The position numbers and the translations under genes were made by a program. From assembly GCF_012349115.1 (NCBI RefSeq), contig NZ_PQIG01000070.1, positions 1-64,000 of the forward strand: a stretch of 64,000 nt of DNA, read 5' to 3'. This document shows positions 1-9,658 of the stretch, piece by piece. The notes below the pieces were generated by a model. That model made no database searches and had not been told where the DNA came from. It was given only the letters and a program-made list of their open reading frames with translations. Each line of letters begins with the position of its first letter. Positions within the stretch are counted from its first letter, which is position 1. The stretch is from Rhizobium ruizarguesonis (GTDB taxonomy: Bacteria; Pseudomonadota; Alphaproteobacteria; Rhizobiales; Rhizobiaceae).

Positions 1-284
1 CCCAGCTCTACGGCCAAGCCGGCCGGTCGAGCAGGCGGCCCGTTTCAGCCAACCCCCCGCAGATTTGCCTGGCAAATCTGCAAGACTTAGAATCGCTGGA
101 CGCACCTATTGCTTCGCATGGCGAAGCAGTGCGGCCGGTGGGCTGGGCATCTTTGCGCCAGGATCAGAGGCGATCGGCTCGGACGTACCAAAAGGTATGC
201 CCTTCGCCAATCGCCTCTGCCCGGACGAAAACCTGCTCCGGCAGAATGCTTCAATCTGACCAGGAAAGGCTCTAAGATTCTTAC
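1..284. other. Intergenic stretch with two inverted repeats, no supported gene
   Basis: I see no credible gene here. A perfect 11-bp inverted repeat with a 1-nt centre lies at 59-81 (GCAGATTTGCC/GGCAAATCTGC). A second one, TGCTTCGC/GCGAAGCA, lies at about 111-129. Neither is followed by a T-run, so they look like intergenic palindromes rather than classical terminators. Weak open frames cross the region but have no plausible ribosome binding site or recognisable sequence. The 3' end of an upstream gene could lie in the first few dozen bases, but I cannot prove it. Confidence 0.4.
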
Positions 285-1298
285 ATGACCGAATCAAAAG
301 CGATGATCCTTGGCTGCAGCGGCCTTGCCCTCACATCCGAAGAGAAAGCCTTTTACCGAAGCGAGCGACCCTGGGGCTTCATCCTCTTCGGGCGCAACAT
401 CTCCGAAGCACGGCAGATCGCCGATCTCGTCGCCGAACTGCGCGACAGCGTCGGTTGGCATGCGCCGGTGCTGATCGACCAGGAGGGCGGCCGCGTTCAG
501 CGCATCCGTCCGCCCGTTCTGGCGCGTTATCCTTCCGGCCAGGCGCTCGGCGATCTCTATCGCCGCGATCGCGGGCTCGGCCTGCGCGCCGCCTGGCTGA
601 TGTCGCGACTGCACGCCTTCGACCTTTCGAGCCTCGGCATTGATGTCGATTGCCTGCCGGTGCTCGATGTGCCGGTCGAGGGCAGCAGCAACGTCATCGG
701 CGACCGCGCCTATGGCGGCGATCCCGAGACCGTCATCGCGATGGGAAGAGCGGCTGCCGCAGGGCTGAAGGCCGGCGGCCTGTTGCCCGTGATGAAACAT
801 ATGCCCGGCCACGGTCGCGGCTTTGCGGATTCACATCTGGAACTGCCTGTCGTCACTGTCTCGCGCGATGAGCTGGAGCTCCATGATTTCCCGCCCTTTG
901 TCGCGATGAAGGACGAGTTGATGGCGATGACCTGTCACGTCGTTTTCGCCGCCATCGACCCGGACAATCCGGCGACGACCTCACGCAAGGTGATCGACGG
1001 CATCATCCGCGAACACATCGGCTTTAGCGGTCTGCTGCTCTCCGACGACAGCTCGATGAACGCACTTTCCGGCACGATCGGTGAACGTGCGGCGAATATC
1101 ATTGCAGGCGGATGCGATATCGTGCTGCATTGCAACGGCAATATGGACGAGATGCTAGATGTCGTGGCAAATGTTCCGCGGCTCGCCGGCATATCGCTTG
1201 CCCGCGCAAAAGCGGTGGAAGCAGGCTTCGCAGCGCCGGATACTGCCGATGAGGCGGAATTGAGAGTGGAATTCGAGGCAATGTTTGCGACGGTCTGA
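285..1298 (+). CDS. nagZ: Beta-N-acetylhexosaminidase (NagZ, glycoside hydrolase family 3)
   Basis: NagZ is a cytoplasmic enzyme that removes N-acetylglucosamine from muropeptides taken up during peptidoglycan recycling. The 337-residue product matches the family length. It carries the GH3 substrate-binding signature KHMPGHGRGFADSH near residues 168-181, including the His/Asp-rich loop typical of NagZ, and the conserved DQEGGRVQR near residue 65. A DDSSM block near residue 250 fits the catalytic aspartate region. The ATG at 285 follows a purine-rich AGGAAAGG. It is the first gene of a run into scpA (18 nt gap) and scpB, the usual alphaproteobacterial arrangement. Confidence 0.93.
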   Translation: MTESKAMILGCSGLALTSEEKAFYRSERPWGFILFGRNISEARQIADLVAELRDSVGWHAPVLIDQEGGRVQRIRPPVLARYPSGQALGDLYRRDRGLGLRAAWLMSRLHAFDLSSLGIDVDCLPVLDVPVEGSSNVIGDRAYGGDPETVIAMGRAAAAGLKAGGLLPVMKHMPGHGRGFADSHLELPVVTVSRDELELHDFPPFVAMKDELMAMTCHVVFAAIDPDNPATTSRKVIDGIIREHIGFSGLLLSDDSSMNALSGTIGERAANIIAGGCDIVLHCNGNMDEMLDVVANVPRLAGISLARAKAVEAGFAAPDTADEAELRVEFEAMFATV

Positions 1299-1316
1299 TC
1301 GTAAGGGAGCAGCTAG

Positions 1317-2174
1317 GTGAGCACGGTCAAGGGGACGGAACGTCCGCGGGCGGCAACGCCAATGGACAAGTTGTGGCAGGATAACGGTGCCGAGCGCGCC
1401 AGCCACGAGCCGGCGCTGGTGATCGACGTCGCCGGCTTCGAAGGCCCGCTTGACCTGTTGCTCTATCTCGCCCGCAACCAGAAGGTCGACCTGTCGCGCA
1501 TTTCGGTGCTGGCGCTCGCCGAGCAATATCTGCTGTTCATCGAAAGCGCCCGGCGTATCCGCATCGAGCTTGCCGCCGATTACCTCGTCATGGCAGCCTG
1601 GCTTGCCTATCTCAAGTCGAAACTGCTCATTCCCCAGCAGGCCAAGGATGACGGCCCTTCCGGCGAGGAGCTGGCGGCAACACTCGCCTTCCGCCTGAAA
1701 CGTCTCGAAGCTATGCGACAGGCGGCAGACGGCCTCGTCAACCGCAACCGCCTCGGCCGCGATATCTTCGTGCGCGGCGCGCCTGAGCATATTCCCGACC
1801 GGCAGCAATCCGCTTATGCGGCGAGCCTCTACGATCTCCTGACCGCCTATGCGGCGCTGCGCCAGCGCCATGCCGTCACCCAAGTGACGATCGAGCGTCG
1901 CACCGTCTGGTCGCTGACCGATGCCCGCGAGCTGCTGACCCAGATGATCGGCGAGATCGGTGACTGGACGGCGATGGAGCATTATCTGCTGCGTTATCTC
2001 GCCGCGCCCGAGGAACGCGTCACGGCAATCGCCAGCGCCTTTGCCGCCTCGCTGGAGCTGGTGCGCGAGGGCAAGCTCGAAATCCGCCAGGACGGCGCCT
2101 TTCAGCCGATATACATGCGCCGCGGTCCGAAACATGCCACGCTGCAGGTGGTGGAACAGGAGCAGCCGGCTTGA
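1317..2174 (+). CDS. scpA: Segregation and condensation protein A
   Basis: ScpA is the kleisin subunit that joins SMC and ScpB in the bacterial condensin complex needed for chromosome segregation. The 285-residue product has the N-terminal kleisin motif FEGPLDLLLYLARNQKVDL at about residues 41-59 and a C-terminal winged-helix region. The start is a GTG preceded by AAGGGAG. An in-frame ATG at 1362 is possible but has no good ribosome binding site. The last four bases overlap the start of scpB, so the two are almost certainly translationally coupled. Confidence 0.92.
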   Translation: MSTVKGTERPRAATPMDKLWQDNGAERASHEPALVIDVAGFEGPLDLLLYLARNQKVDLSRISVLALAEQYLLFIESARRIRIELAADYLVMAAWLAYLKSKLLIPQQAKDDGPSGEELAATLAFRLKRLEAMRQAADGLVNRNRLGRDIFVRGAPEHIPDRQQSAYAASLYDLLTAYAALRQRHAVTQVTIERRTVWSLTDARELLTQMIGEIGDWTAMEHYLLRYLAAPEERVTAIASAFAASLELVREGKLEIRQDGAFQPIYMRRGPKHATLQVVEQEQPA

Positions 2175-2887
2175 TCGATCCGAGGAGCGAAGAGGAATTC
2201 GAAGGCAATTTCGAAGACCGGGGCCGCGACCTGCAGGCCGAGATCGAGGCTGAGCGTATCGCCGAGGCGCTGGTCTTCGCCTCCTCGCAGCCGGTCTCCG
2301 AGGGCTTCCTCGCCGAGCGCCTGCCCGAAAAGACCGACGTGCACGCGATCATGCTGCGCCTGAAGGAGCAATATGCACCGCGGGGCGTCAATCTCGTGCA
2401 GGTCGAAGGCGCCTGGGCCTTCCGCACCGCCGCCGACCTGTCCTTCGTCATCCGTCGTGATGACAATGAGGTGAAGAAGCTTTCGCGCGCCGCACTGGAA
2501 GTGCTGGCGATCATCGCCTATCACCAGCCGGTGACACGTGCCGAAATCGAGGATATCCGCGGCGTCCAGACCTCGCGCGGCACGCTCGACGTGCTGATGG
2601 AAGCCGGCTGGGTGCGGTTTCGTGGCCGCCGGCGTACACCGGGCCGGCCGGTGACATTGGGCACGACACGCGATTTCCTCGACCATTTCGGTCTCGAAGA
2701 GCTGCGTGACCTGCCCGGTCTCGAAGAGTTGAAGGGAGCGGGCTTGCTGTCGGGCCGCATTCCGGCGAACTTCAATATTCCCTCGCCGTTGATGAACGAC
2801 GAACTGACCGAGGACGAAGACCCGATCACCCAGATGGACCTCGAGGAACTGGGGTTGCTGGCGCCACGCGGCACCTCTGAAGATTGA
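2171..2887 (+). CDS. scpB: Segregation and condensation protein B
   Basis: ScpB is the winged-helix partner of ScpA in the SMC condensin complex. The 238-residue product contains the core motif LEVLAIIAYHQPVTRAEIE and the following RG(V)xTSRGTLDVL block, both diagnostic for ScpB. The best start is a TTG overlapping the scpA stop codon (TTGA). The C-terminus after about residue 195 is acidic and variable. The next gene, tatA, starts 181 nt further on and probably has its own promoter. Confidence 0.92.
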   Translation: MIDPRSEEEFEGNFEDRGRDLQAEIEAERIAEALVFASSQPVSEGFLAERLPEKTDVHAIMLRLKEQYAPRGVNLVQVEGAWAFRTAADLSFVIRRDDNEVKKLSRAALEVLAIIAYHQPVTRAEIEDIRGVQTSRGTLDVLMEAGWVRFRGRRRTPGRPVTLGTTRDFLDHFGLEELRDLPGLEELKGAGLLSGRIPANFNIPSPLMNDELTEDEDPITQMDLEELGLLAPRGTSED

Positions 2888-3068
2888 GGGGCTTGCGTCT
2901 TGCTTTTGCCATGCATGGCGAAAACAATGGAGCCAGCACTTTTCGGTGGGTCAATGGCTTGTCATAAAGGGCGATACCGTGACATTAAGCGCAGTTCAAA
3001 GGGCTTGATGTTGGAAACGGTGTGGGAAATTCTTACATTAGGGAACATCACAACAGGGAGTAAGCGTA

Positions 3069-3260
3069 ATGGGTTCTTTTGGTATCTACCACTGGCTGAT
3101 CGTTCTGGCCGTCGTGCTGTTGTTGTTCGGTCGCGGCAAGATTCCGGAACTGATGGGCGATGTCGCCAAGGGCATCAAAAGCTTCAAGAAGGGCATGACG
3201 GACGAAGACGCGCCCGACACGGCAAAGACCGTCGATCACAAGGCCGACGAAACGAAGTAA
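3069..3260 (+). CDS. tatA: Sec-independent protein translocase TatA
   Basis: TatA oligomerises to form the protein-conducting element of the twin-arginine translocase in the inner membrane. The 63-residue product has a short periplasmic N-terminus, one hydrophobic helix at about residues 6-21, the [20 protein letters not shown] amphipathic helix, and an acidic tail. This is the standard TatA layout. It is the first gene of tatA-tatB-tatC, and the start follows ACAGGGAGTAAGCGTA. Confidence 0.95.
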   Translation: MGSFGIYHWLIVLAVVLLLFGRGKIPELMGDVAKGIKSFKKGMTDEDAPDTAKTVDHKADETK

Positions 3261-3311
3261 CCAAGTCCGGGAAAAAGCGCAGCCCCCGCGCTTCCCGTCC
3301 AGGAGCCTTGC

Positions 3312-3923
3312 ATGTTCGATATTGGCTGGACCGAGCTTTTGGTCATCGCGGTCGTACTGATCGTGGTCGTCGGTCCCAAGGATTTGCCGCCGATGCTGCG
3401 CGCTTTCGGCAAGATGACGCAGCGCGCCCGCAAGGTTGCGGGTGATTTCCGTGCGCAGTTCGATGAAGCGTTGCGCGAAGCCGAGCTTGACGATGTCCGC
3501 CAGACGATCAGCGACGCCCAGAAGCTCAACCCGGTCAACAGCCTGCGCGAGGCGATGAACCCGCTCCGCCAGATGGGCAACGAGATCAAGGCCGACCTGC
3601 AGAAGGCGACCACAGTCACGGAAAACAAGACCGAGGTGCCTCCAGATGCTGTCGCAGCCCCGACGCCTTCGATGAGCTTGCCGGAAACGCCGCCATTGGT
3701 AGCGACACCTGCGGCGTCGGAACCCGTCGCCGCAGCGATTGTGCAAGCCGATACGGTTGCCGCCAAGCCGAAGGCCGTGCGCAAGCCGCGCGTCAAGGCT
3801 GCCGACAAGGTCGATGCTGCGGCCGCTGTTGCCGTGCCTGTGGAAAAGCCGAAACGCACGACGGCAGTCAGGAAGCCTGCAACGCCGAAGAAGCCGGCGC
3901 AGACAAAGAAGGACGAGGCATGA
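3312..3923 (+). CDS. tatB: Sec-independent protein translocase TatB
   Basis: TatB forms the twin-arginine signal receptor together with TatC. The 203-residue product begins MFDIGWTELLVIAVVLIVVVGPKDLPPMLR, a membrane helix followed by the GPKDLP hinge, and then an amphipathic helix. The second half (from about residue 110) is Ala/Pro/Lys-rich and low complexity, which makes it longer than enteric TatB but normal for rhizobia. The stop overlaps the tatC start by 4 bp. Confidence 0.94.
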   Translation: MFDIGWTELLVIAVVLIVVVGPKDLPPMLRAFGKMTQRARKVAGDFRAQFDEALREAELDDVRQTISDAQKLNPVNSLREAMNPLRQMGNEIKADLQKATTVTENKTEVPPDAVAAPTPSMSLPETPPLVATPAASEPVAAAIVQADTVAAKPKAVRKPRVKAADKVDAAAAVAVPVEKPKRTTAVRKPATPKKPAQTKKDEA

Positions 3924-4747
3924 GCGGTGATATCGAAGACAAGCCGCAGCCGTTGATCGAGCACCTGATGGAGCTGCGCACGCGGCTGATGTGGTCGATC
4001 GGCGCGTTTTTCGTCGCCTTCATCGCATGCTTCTTTTTTGCCAAGCATCTCTTCAACTATCTGGTCATTCCCTACAAGACAGCCGTCGTGTGGGCGCATC
4101 TCGACGTCGAGAAAGCCCAGCTCATCTACACCGCACCGCAGGAATTCTTCTTCACGCAGGTCAAGGTGGCGATGTTCGGCGGCCTTGTGGTCGCGTTCCC
4201 GATCATTGCCGCCCAGGTCTACAAGTTCGTGGCACCCGGTCTCTACAAGAATGAGCGCCAGGCTTTCCTGCCGTTCCTGATCGCCTCGCCGGTCCTGTTC
4301 CTGATGGGCGGCGCGCTCGTCTATTTCTTCTTCACGCCGATGGTCATGTGGTTCTTCCTGTCGATGCAGCAGGCGCCGGGTCATGACGAAATAGCGATCT
4401 CGCTGATGCCGAAGGTCTCGGAATATCTGAGCCTGATCATGACGCTGGTCTTCTCCTTCGGCCTCGTCTTCCAGCTTCCCGTCGTCACCACGCTGCTCGC
4501 CCGTGTCGGTCTTTTGACCTCGCAATGGCTCGCCGAAAAGCGCAAGTTTGCCATCGTCCTCGCCTTCGTCGTTGCCGCCGTGCTGACGCCGCCGGACCCG
4601 ATGTCCCAGATCGGCCTTGCGATACCGACGATCCTTCTCTACGAGATTTCCATCTATGCGGCGCGACTCGTGGAGCGCCAGCGTGCCCGGCAGGCGGTCG
4701 AAAAGGACACCGGATCCGCGGACGTTGCCAAGACGGACAGCGTCTGA
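3920..4747 (+). CDS. tatC: Sec-independent protein translocase TatC
   Basis: TatC is the polytopic core of the Tat receptor that recognises the twin-arginine signal peptide. The 275-residue product has the N-terminal signature PLIEHLMELRTRLMWSIGAF and six hydrophobic segments. The ATG overlaps the tatB stop (ATGA), so it is translationally coupled. The C-terminal roughly 25 residues are charged and cytoplasmic. Confidence 0.95.
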   Translation: MSGDIEDKPQPLIEHLMELRTRLMWSIGAFFVAFIACFFFAKHLFNYLVIPYKTAVVWAHLDVEKAQLIYTAPQEFFFTQVKVAMFGGLVVAFPIIAAQVYKFVAPGLYKNERQAFLPFLIASPVLFLMGGALVYFFFTPMVMWFFLSMQQAPGHDEIAISLMPKVSEYLSLIMTLVFSFGLVFQLPVVTTLLARVGLLTSQWLAEKRKFAIVLAFVVAAVLTPPDPMSQIGLAIPTILLYEISIYAARLVERQRARQAVEKDTGSADVAKTDSV

Positions 4748-4848
4748 GCGGCGATCCCAATCCCCCTTTGTGAACGCCGTTTCACATCCGGTCGAGGCCC
4801 GATCAGGCTTTGGCCGGGTCATCTCTGTTGCAACGACCTGGAACGACG

Positions 4849-6132
4849 ATGCTCGATATCAAATGGATCCGTGAGAATCCCGAAGCGCTCGATGCCGCCC
4901 TTGCCAAGCGCGGTGCGGAGCCTCTGGCCCAAAGCCTCGTTGCCCTCGATGAAAAGCGCCGCTCCGCCGTGCAGAAGGCGCAGGACTTGCTGTCTCGCCG
5001 CAACATCGCCTCCAAGGAGATTGGCGCGGCGATGGCCCAGAAGAATAGCGAACTTGCCGAGAAGCTGAAAGCCGAGGTCGCCGAATTCAAAACTCTGCTG
5101 CCGGCGGTCGAGGAAGAAGACCGGCAACTGACGGCCGAGCTCAACGACGCGCTCTCGCGCATCCCGAACATCCCCTTCGACGACGTTCCTGTGGGTAAGG
5201 ACGAGCATGACAATGTCGTCACCCGCACCGTCGGTGAAAAGCCGCGCTGGAACCACGCGCCGAAGGAGCACTTCGAAATCGGCGAGGCGCTCGGTTATAT
5301 GGATTTCGAGCGCGCCGCCAAGCTTTCCGGCTCGCGCTTCACGGTTCTGACCGGGCCGCTCGCCAAGCTCGAGCGCGCGCTCGGCCAGTTCATGATCGAT
5401 CTCCACACCAGCGAGCACGGCTATACCGAAGTCAGCTCGCCACTGATGGTGCGCGACGAGGCCGTTTATGGCACCGCCCAGCTGCCGAAATTCGCCGAGG
5501 ATCTCTTCAGGACGACGGACGGCCGCTGGTTGATTCCGACGGCTGAAGTGACGCTGACCAATCTGGTGCGCGAGGAAATCCTCGATCAGGAGAAGCTGCC
5601 GCTTCGCTTCACCGCGCTGACGCCGTCCTTCCGCTCGGAAGCGGGCTCCGCCGGCCGCGATACGCGCGGCATGCTGCGCCAGCATCAGTTCTGGAAATGC
5701 GAGCTCGTTTCGATCACCGATGCCGAGAGCGCTGTTGCCGAGCATGAACGCATGACCGCCTGCGCCGAGGAAGTGCTGAAACGCCTCGGCTTGCATTTCC
5801 GCACCATGACGCTTTGCACCGGCGACATGGGCTTCGGCTCGCGCAAGACCTACGATCTCGAAGTCTGGCTGCCGGGGCAGAATGCCTTCCGTGAAATCTC
5901 CTCCTGCTCGGTCTGCGGCGATTTTCAGGGTCGCCGAATGAATGCGCGGTACCGCGGCAAGGAAGACAAGAGCAACAGGTTCGTCCACACGCTGAACGGT
6001 TCCGGCACGGCCGTCGGCCGTTGCCTGATCGCAGTCCTCGAAAATTATCTGAATGAGGACGGTTCCGTCACGATTCCGGACGTTTTGCTGCCTTATATGG
6101 GCGGATTGACCAAGATCGAACGGGCGGCCTGA
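4849..6132 (+). CDS. serS: Seryl-tRNA synthetase
   Basis: SerRS charges tRNA-Ser and, in many bacteria, tRNA-Sec. The product of 427 residues is the usual size. It has the N-terminal tRNA-binding coiled coil (about residues 25-105, rich in Lys/Glu) and the class II catalytic core with motif 2 [21 protein letters not shown] and motif 3 near [18 protein letters not shown] place the start at the ATG of [10 protein letters not shown], the conserved N-terminus, rather than at an upstream in-frame TTG at 4810. Confidence 0.95.
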   Translation: MLDIKWIRENPEALDAALAKRGAEPLAQSLVALDEKRRSAVQKAQDLLSRRNIASKEIGAAMAQKNSELAEKLKAEVAEFKTLLPAVEEEDRQLTAELNDALSRIPNIPFDDVPVGKDEHDNVVTRTVGEKPRWNHAPKEHFEIGEALGYMDFERAAKLSGSRFTVLTGPLAKLERALGQFMIDLHTSEHGYTEVSSPLMVRDEAVYGTAQLPKFAEDLFRTTDGRWLIPTAEVTLTNLVREEILDQEKLPLRFTALTPSFRSEAGSAGRDTRGMLRQHQFWKCELVSITDAESAVAEHERMTACAEEVLKRLGLHFRTMTLCTGDMGFGSRKTYDLEVWLPGQNAFREISSCSVCGDFQGRRMNARYRGKEDKSNRFVHTLNGSGTAVGRCLIAVLENYLNEDGSVTIPDVLLPYMGGLTKIERAA

Positions 6133-6136
6133 GGCG

Positions 6137-6910
6137 ATGCGCATCCTGCTTACGAATGACGACGGCATTCACGCCGAAGGCCTTGCTGCGCTGGAGCGGA
6201 TCGCGCGCACGCTGTCCGACGATGTCTGGATCGTGGCGCCCGAGACCGACCAGAGCGGTCTTGCCCATTCGCTGAGCCTCTCCGAACCTCTGCGGCTGCG
6301 CAAGATTTCCGAGAAGCATTTCGCCCTGCGCGGCACGCCGACCGATTGCGTCATCATGGGCATCAGGCAGGTGATGGACATCAAACCGGACCTTGTCCTG
6401 TCCGGCGTCAATTCAGGCTCGAACGTTGCCGACGACGTGACCTATTCCGGCACGATTGCCGGCGCCATCGAGGGCACCATGCAGGGCGTGCGCTCCTTCG
6501 CGCTGAGCCAGGCCTATCTCTATGAGGACGGCGCGCGCATCGTGCCCTGGGAGGTCTGTGAGACGCATGCCCCGGCTCTTCTGGAAAAGCTGATGGTCCT
6601 GGACCTGCCGGAGGGTACGTTCCTCAATCTCAACTTCCCGAACTGCCGTCCCGACGAAGTCGATGGCGCCGAGGTGACCATGCAGGGCAAGCTGGCCTTC
6701 AATCTGCAGGTCGACGCCCGCTCTGACGGCCGGGGGTTTCCTTACTACTGGCTGAAGTTTGGCGAACGCGCCGGCGCCTTCATCGAAGGCACCGATATTC
6801 ACGCGCTGAAGCATAATAAGATTTCGGTAACGCCTTTGAAACTGGATCTGACCGATTATTCCGTGACGGACCGCGTGGCGCGGGCCTTGGGATACGGAGC
6901 ACAAGTTTGA
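6137..6910 (+). CDS. surE: 5'/3'-nucleotidase SurE
   Basis: SurE is a metal-dependent survival-protein nucleotidase that dephosphorylates 5'- and 3'-nucleoside monophosphates. The 257-residue product begins [16 protein letters not shown], with the adjacent metal-binding Asp pair, and has the [18 protein letters not shown] block typical of the family. The gene starts 4 nt after serS and overlaps pcm by 4 bp. serS-surE-pcm is a conserved alphaproteobacterial operon linked to stationary-phase maintenance. Confidence 0.94.
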   Translation: MRILLTNDDGIHAEGLAALERIARTLSDDVWIVAPETDQSGLAHSLSLSEPLRLRKISEKHFALRGTPTDCVIMGIRQVMDIKPDLVLSGVNSGSNVADDVTYSGTIAGAIEGTMQGVRSFALSQAYLYEDGARIVPWEVCETHAPALLEKLMVLDLPEGTFLNLNFPNCRPDEVDGAEVTMQGKLAFNLQVDARSDGRGFPYYWLKFGERAGAFIEGTDIHALKHNKISVTPLKLDLTDYSVTDRVARALGYGAQV

Positions 6911-7560
6911 CGGCAAGACTGGCGGAGAAGGAGGGCTTTGCTGCGCTCGTCCTTAGATTGCGTGCCGAAGGCATCTCCGACCTCGATCTGCTGACGGCGG
7001 TCGAGCAGACGCAGCGCTCACAGTTTGTACCGTCGCAATTTGCCGACGACGCCTATTCGAGCCGGACGATCCCGATCGAATGCGGCTCTTTTCTCGAAGG
7101 CATCGATTTTGCCGTCCGCATCCTGCATCACCTGAAGCTCAAGCCCGGCCAGCGCGTCCTGGAGATCGGCACCGGAAGCGGCTTTACCGCCGCCGTCATG
7201 GGCCGCATGGCCGAGCGTGTCCTGTCCATCGACCGCTACAAGACGCTGACGACGGCAGCGCAGCGGCGCATGGAATCGCTTGGCCTGCGCAGCGTCATCA
7301 TCCGCCACGCCGACGGCAGCGCCGGCATGCAGGGTGAGGGCACCTTCGACCGCATCCTGGTGACGGCCGCCTTCAACGCGATGCCGCGCTTTTATACCGA
7401 CCAGCTCGTTTCCGGCGGCTCGATGATCGCGCCGCTGATGATCTCCGAGAACGAATGCCGGATGGTGCGGCTGACGAAAACCGGCAGCCGTTTCGAACGC
7501 GAGGAACTGTTCGACGCTCCATATCTACCGATCGTTCCGCGCCTTGCCTCGCTGCTGTAG
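6907..7560 (+). CDS. pcm: Protein-L-isoaspartate O-methyltransferase
   Basis: Pcm methylates L-isoaspartyl residues in aged proteins to start their repair, using S-adenosylmethionine. The 217-residue product has the SAM-binding motif [16 protein letters not shown] at about residues 81-95 and the catalytic-region motif [10 protein letters not shown]. The start is a TTG overlapping the surE stop codon, which is coupled but a weak codon. It is the last gene of the serS-surE-pcm unit. About 210 nt of non-coding DNA follow. Confidence 0.9.
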   Translation: MTARLAEKEGFAALVLRLRAEGISDLDLLTAVEQTQRSQFVPSQFADDAYSSRTIPIECGSFLEGIDFAVRILHHLKLKPGQRVLEIGTGSGFTAAVMGRMAERVLSIDRYKTLTTAAQRRMESLGLRSVIIRHADGSAGMQGEGTFDRILVTAAFNAMPRFYTDQLVSGGSMIAPLMISENECRMVRLTKTGSRFEREELFDAPYLPIVPRLASLL

Positions 7561-7732
7561 ATGTGGATGATTTCCGGCCGCATCGGCCTGAAATCCGACC
7601 ATCAAAAAGACAGAGCATGAGGTTGTGCGAAAGCCGCTAAGGCTTTTTGGCATCATGCTCGGCACACTGCGATTTTTCACCCGTAAGCTATGGTTATCAA
7701 CTTCTCAAAAATATCGCACTGATTCCAGCATC

Positions 7733-7747
7733 TTAACCGCGTGGTAA
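7733..7747. promoter_or_regulatory. Possible CtrA-like site upstream of the NlpD-like gene
   Basis: The sequence TTAA-N7-GTAA lies about 55 nt before the coding start and differs by one base from the alphaproteobacterial CtrA box TTAA-N7-TTAA. A LytM division/cell-envelope gene would be a sensible CtrA target. A single near-match is weak evidence. Confidence 0.25.
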
Positions 7748-7801
7748 TACTAACGCGTTTTAATAGACTCACAAATGGTTGCGTTCTCAGTGGGTCGAGT
7801 C

Positions 7802-9406
7802 ATGAGTTTCAGTCTTTCGCCAAAGTTCGGGAAGTCGGCCGGTAATCTTCTGGTTGTTTGCCTGCTGGCAAGTGCCGCAACGGGCTGCAGTTCCGATGTG
7901 ACACGGTTTGGCGGCTTGTTTTCCTCCTCCGGGCAGGACCAGATCACTACAAGTTCCATTCCGCGCAGGAATATGAACGGTTCTCAGGGCGATCCGGTGC
8001 CGCGCGCCGATCTCGGCGGTTCGGCCGTTGCCAGCCAGTCGGGCTACGGCGGCGGCAATGACGCGCTGAACCAGCCTTATCCCGCACGCCAGGGTTACGA
8101 TCCGACCCGCACGTCGAGCTCGAGCGCGCGTCTCGCTTCGGCGCCGGTCTCGGTGCAGCGTTCCGATCTGGCCGCGCCGACGGCTGTTGCCCCCTCCCGG
8201 CAGCGGGAAAAGGAGGTTGCGCTCGCCCAACCTTTCCCGTCTGCACCGCAGGCTGAAAAGCCCCGATTGGTCGCGCCGGCTGCGCCGAAGATGACGCCCG
8301 ATACGCTGACGACCGGCACGACGCCGAAGGTTTCCGGCTGGTCCGCCACCAACGCTCCATCGGTGACGCTGCGTCCGGGTGAAAGCATCGCCACCCTCTC
8401 CAGGCGTTTTGGCGTACCGGAAAAGGAAATTCTGCGCGTCAATGCTCTGAAGACGGCATCTGCCGCCCAGCCCGGCCAGGCGATCCTGATCCCGACATTC
8501 AACGGCGGCAATGCCGCCAAGGCGGCATCGCAGGCGGCTGACCTTTCCAAGCCCGGCAAGATGCCGGATGCGCCGAAGGCGCCTGAGCAGAACGTTGCCG
8601 TCATTCCGGGCGCCAATTCCGCCCGCGACAAGACGCTGGCGAGTGCCGATATCACCGGCAAACTTCCCGCCGGCGCCGGCAAGGATCCGAAGGCGCCTGC
8701 GGGCAGCTATGTCGTCAAGCAAGGCGATTCCCTGGCAAAGATTGCCAAGGCGACTGGCAGCAATGTCGACGACCTCAAGGCCGCTAATAATCTTTCGGCC
8801 AACTCGCTCCGCATCGGTCAGGCCCTCAAGATCCCGAACGGCACCGCCGATAATATCAAGACCGCCTCGATCCCGGCCGAGAAGGTCGATCAGAAGCCGA
8901 CCCAGCCGGCAGCTGCCCAGCAGACGGCTTCCGTTCAGCCCGCGCCCTATAAGGCGCCGGCCGCCACCCAGACCGTCGACGATGCCGAGAAGAAGTCGGA
9001 CGTCAGCTCCGCCGCACCGGAATCGACCGGCATCGGCAAATACCGTTGGCCGGTGCGCGGTCAGGTCATTGCTTCATACGGCGCCAACGTCAACGGCAAC
9101 CGCAATGACGGCATCGACATCTCGGTACCGCAGGGCACGCCGATCAAGGCCGCTGAAAACGGCGTCGTCATTTATGCCGGCAACGGCCTGAAGGAACTCG
9201 GCAACACCGTTCTCGTCCGTCACGACGACGGCACTGTCACCGTCTACGGCAACGCCGATACGCTGAGCGTCACCCGCGGCCAGAAGATCCAGCGCGGCCA
9301 GACCGTCGCCGTCTCCGGCATGAGCGGCGACGTCAAGCAGCCGCAGGTCCATTTCGAGGTGCGCAAGGACGCGTCCCCGGTCAACCCGATGACTTTCCTG
9401 GAATAG
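7802..9406 (+). CDS. NlpD/EnvC-like lipoprotein with two LysM domains and a degenerate LytM (M23) domain
   Basis: This is probably an outer-membrane-anchored peptidoglycan-binding regulator of cell-wall hydrolysis. From the ATG at 7802 it is 534 residues. It has a lipoprotein signal with LASAATGC, a low-complexity linker, LysM repeats at about residues 190-232 and 305-348, and a C-terminal M23/LytM domain from about residue 415. The LytM zinc site is incomplete: the first motif reads NRNDGIDI, with Asn where active enzymes have His, and only the final VHFEV histidine remains. The same pattern occurs in E. coli NlpD, an amidase activator. An in-frame ATG at 7775 is possible. A strong terminator follows. 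Confidence 0.85.
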   Translation: MSFSLSPKFGKSAGNLLVVCLLASAATGCSSDVTRFGGLFSSSGQDQITTSSIPRRNMNGSQGDPVPRADLGGSAVASQSGYGGGNDALNQPYPARQGYDPTRTSSSSARLASAPVSVQRSDLAAPTAVAPSRQREKEVALAQPFPSAPQAEKPRLVAPAAPKMTPDTLTTGTTPKVSGWSATNAPSVTLRPGESIATLSRRFGVPEKEILRVNALKTASAAQPGQAILIPTFNGGNAAKAASQAADLSKPGKMPDAPKAPEQNVAVIPGANSARDKTLASADITGKLPAGAGKDPKAPAGSYVVKQGDSLAKIAKATGSNVDDLKAANNLSANSLRIGQALKIPNGTADNIKTASIPAEKVDQKPTQPAAAQQTASVQPAPYKAPAATQTVDDAEKKSDVSSAAPESTGIGKYRWPVRGQVIASYGANVNGNRNDGIDISVPQGTPIKAAENGVVIYAGNGLKELGNTVLVRHDDGTVTVYGNADTLSVTRGQKIQRGQTVAVSGMSGDVKQPQVHFEVRKDASPVNPMTFLE

Positions 9407-9427
9407 GTACTGCGTACCAGGAAGCGC

Positions 9428-9454
9428 AAAAGCCCGGCCACCAGCCGGGCTTTT
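9428..9454 (+). terminator. Rho-independent terminator after the NlpD-like gene
   Basis: AAAAGCCCGGC and GCCGGGCTTTT form a perfect 11-bp stem around the loop CACCA, with the T-run at the 3' arm. It sits 22 nt after the stop codon. Confidence 0.85.
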
Positions 9455-9462
9455 GTCATTTA

Positions 9463-9658
9463 ATGCATGTCGCGCAAAAGTGCGGAGCGGTTTTGGGATA
9501 AACGACAAAGGCCTAAAACGCGTCGCGTGAATTCGGATTGATGCGACGCGCTTTAGAGCAATTCCGGCAAAAGTGTGCAGCGGTTTTTGCGTCCGGAATT
9601 GCGTAAAAACAAAGAGATAGAGCATTTCCATGTTTCGAAGAAAACGAAAATGCTCTAG
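9463..9658. repeat. Dispersed rhizobial palindromic repeat, two modules
   Basis: Two palindromic modules lie side by side. The first begins ATGCATGTCGCGCAAAAG and ends with the inverted pair around ACGCGTCGCG/ATGCGACGCGCTTTA. The second has CAATTCCGG/CCGGAATTG and AGAGCATTTC/GAAAATGCTCT arms. Related copies occur at 15457, 22804, 30914 and 42684. This matches the short intergenic mosaic repeats known in Rhizobiaceae, and it sits between two convergent genes. Confidence 0.75.

Noticed and set aside
65..259. A 64-codon frame upstream of nagZ
   Set aside because: It starts with TTG inside a palindrome, has no ribosome binding site and no recognisable sequence.
3236..4822. A 528-codon minus-strand frame over tatB-tatC
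   Set aside because: It runs antisense through verified Tat genes and has low-complexity sequence.
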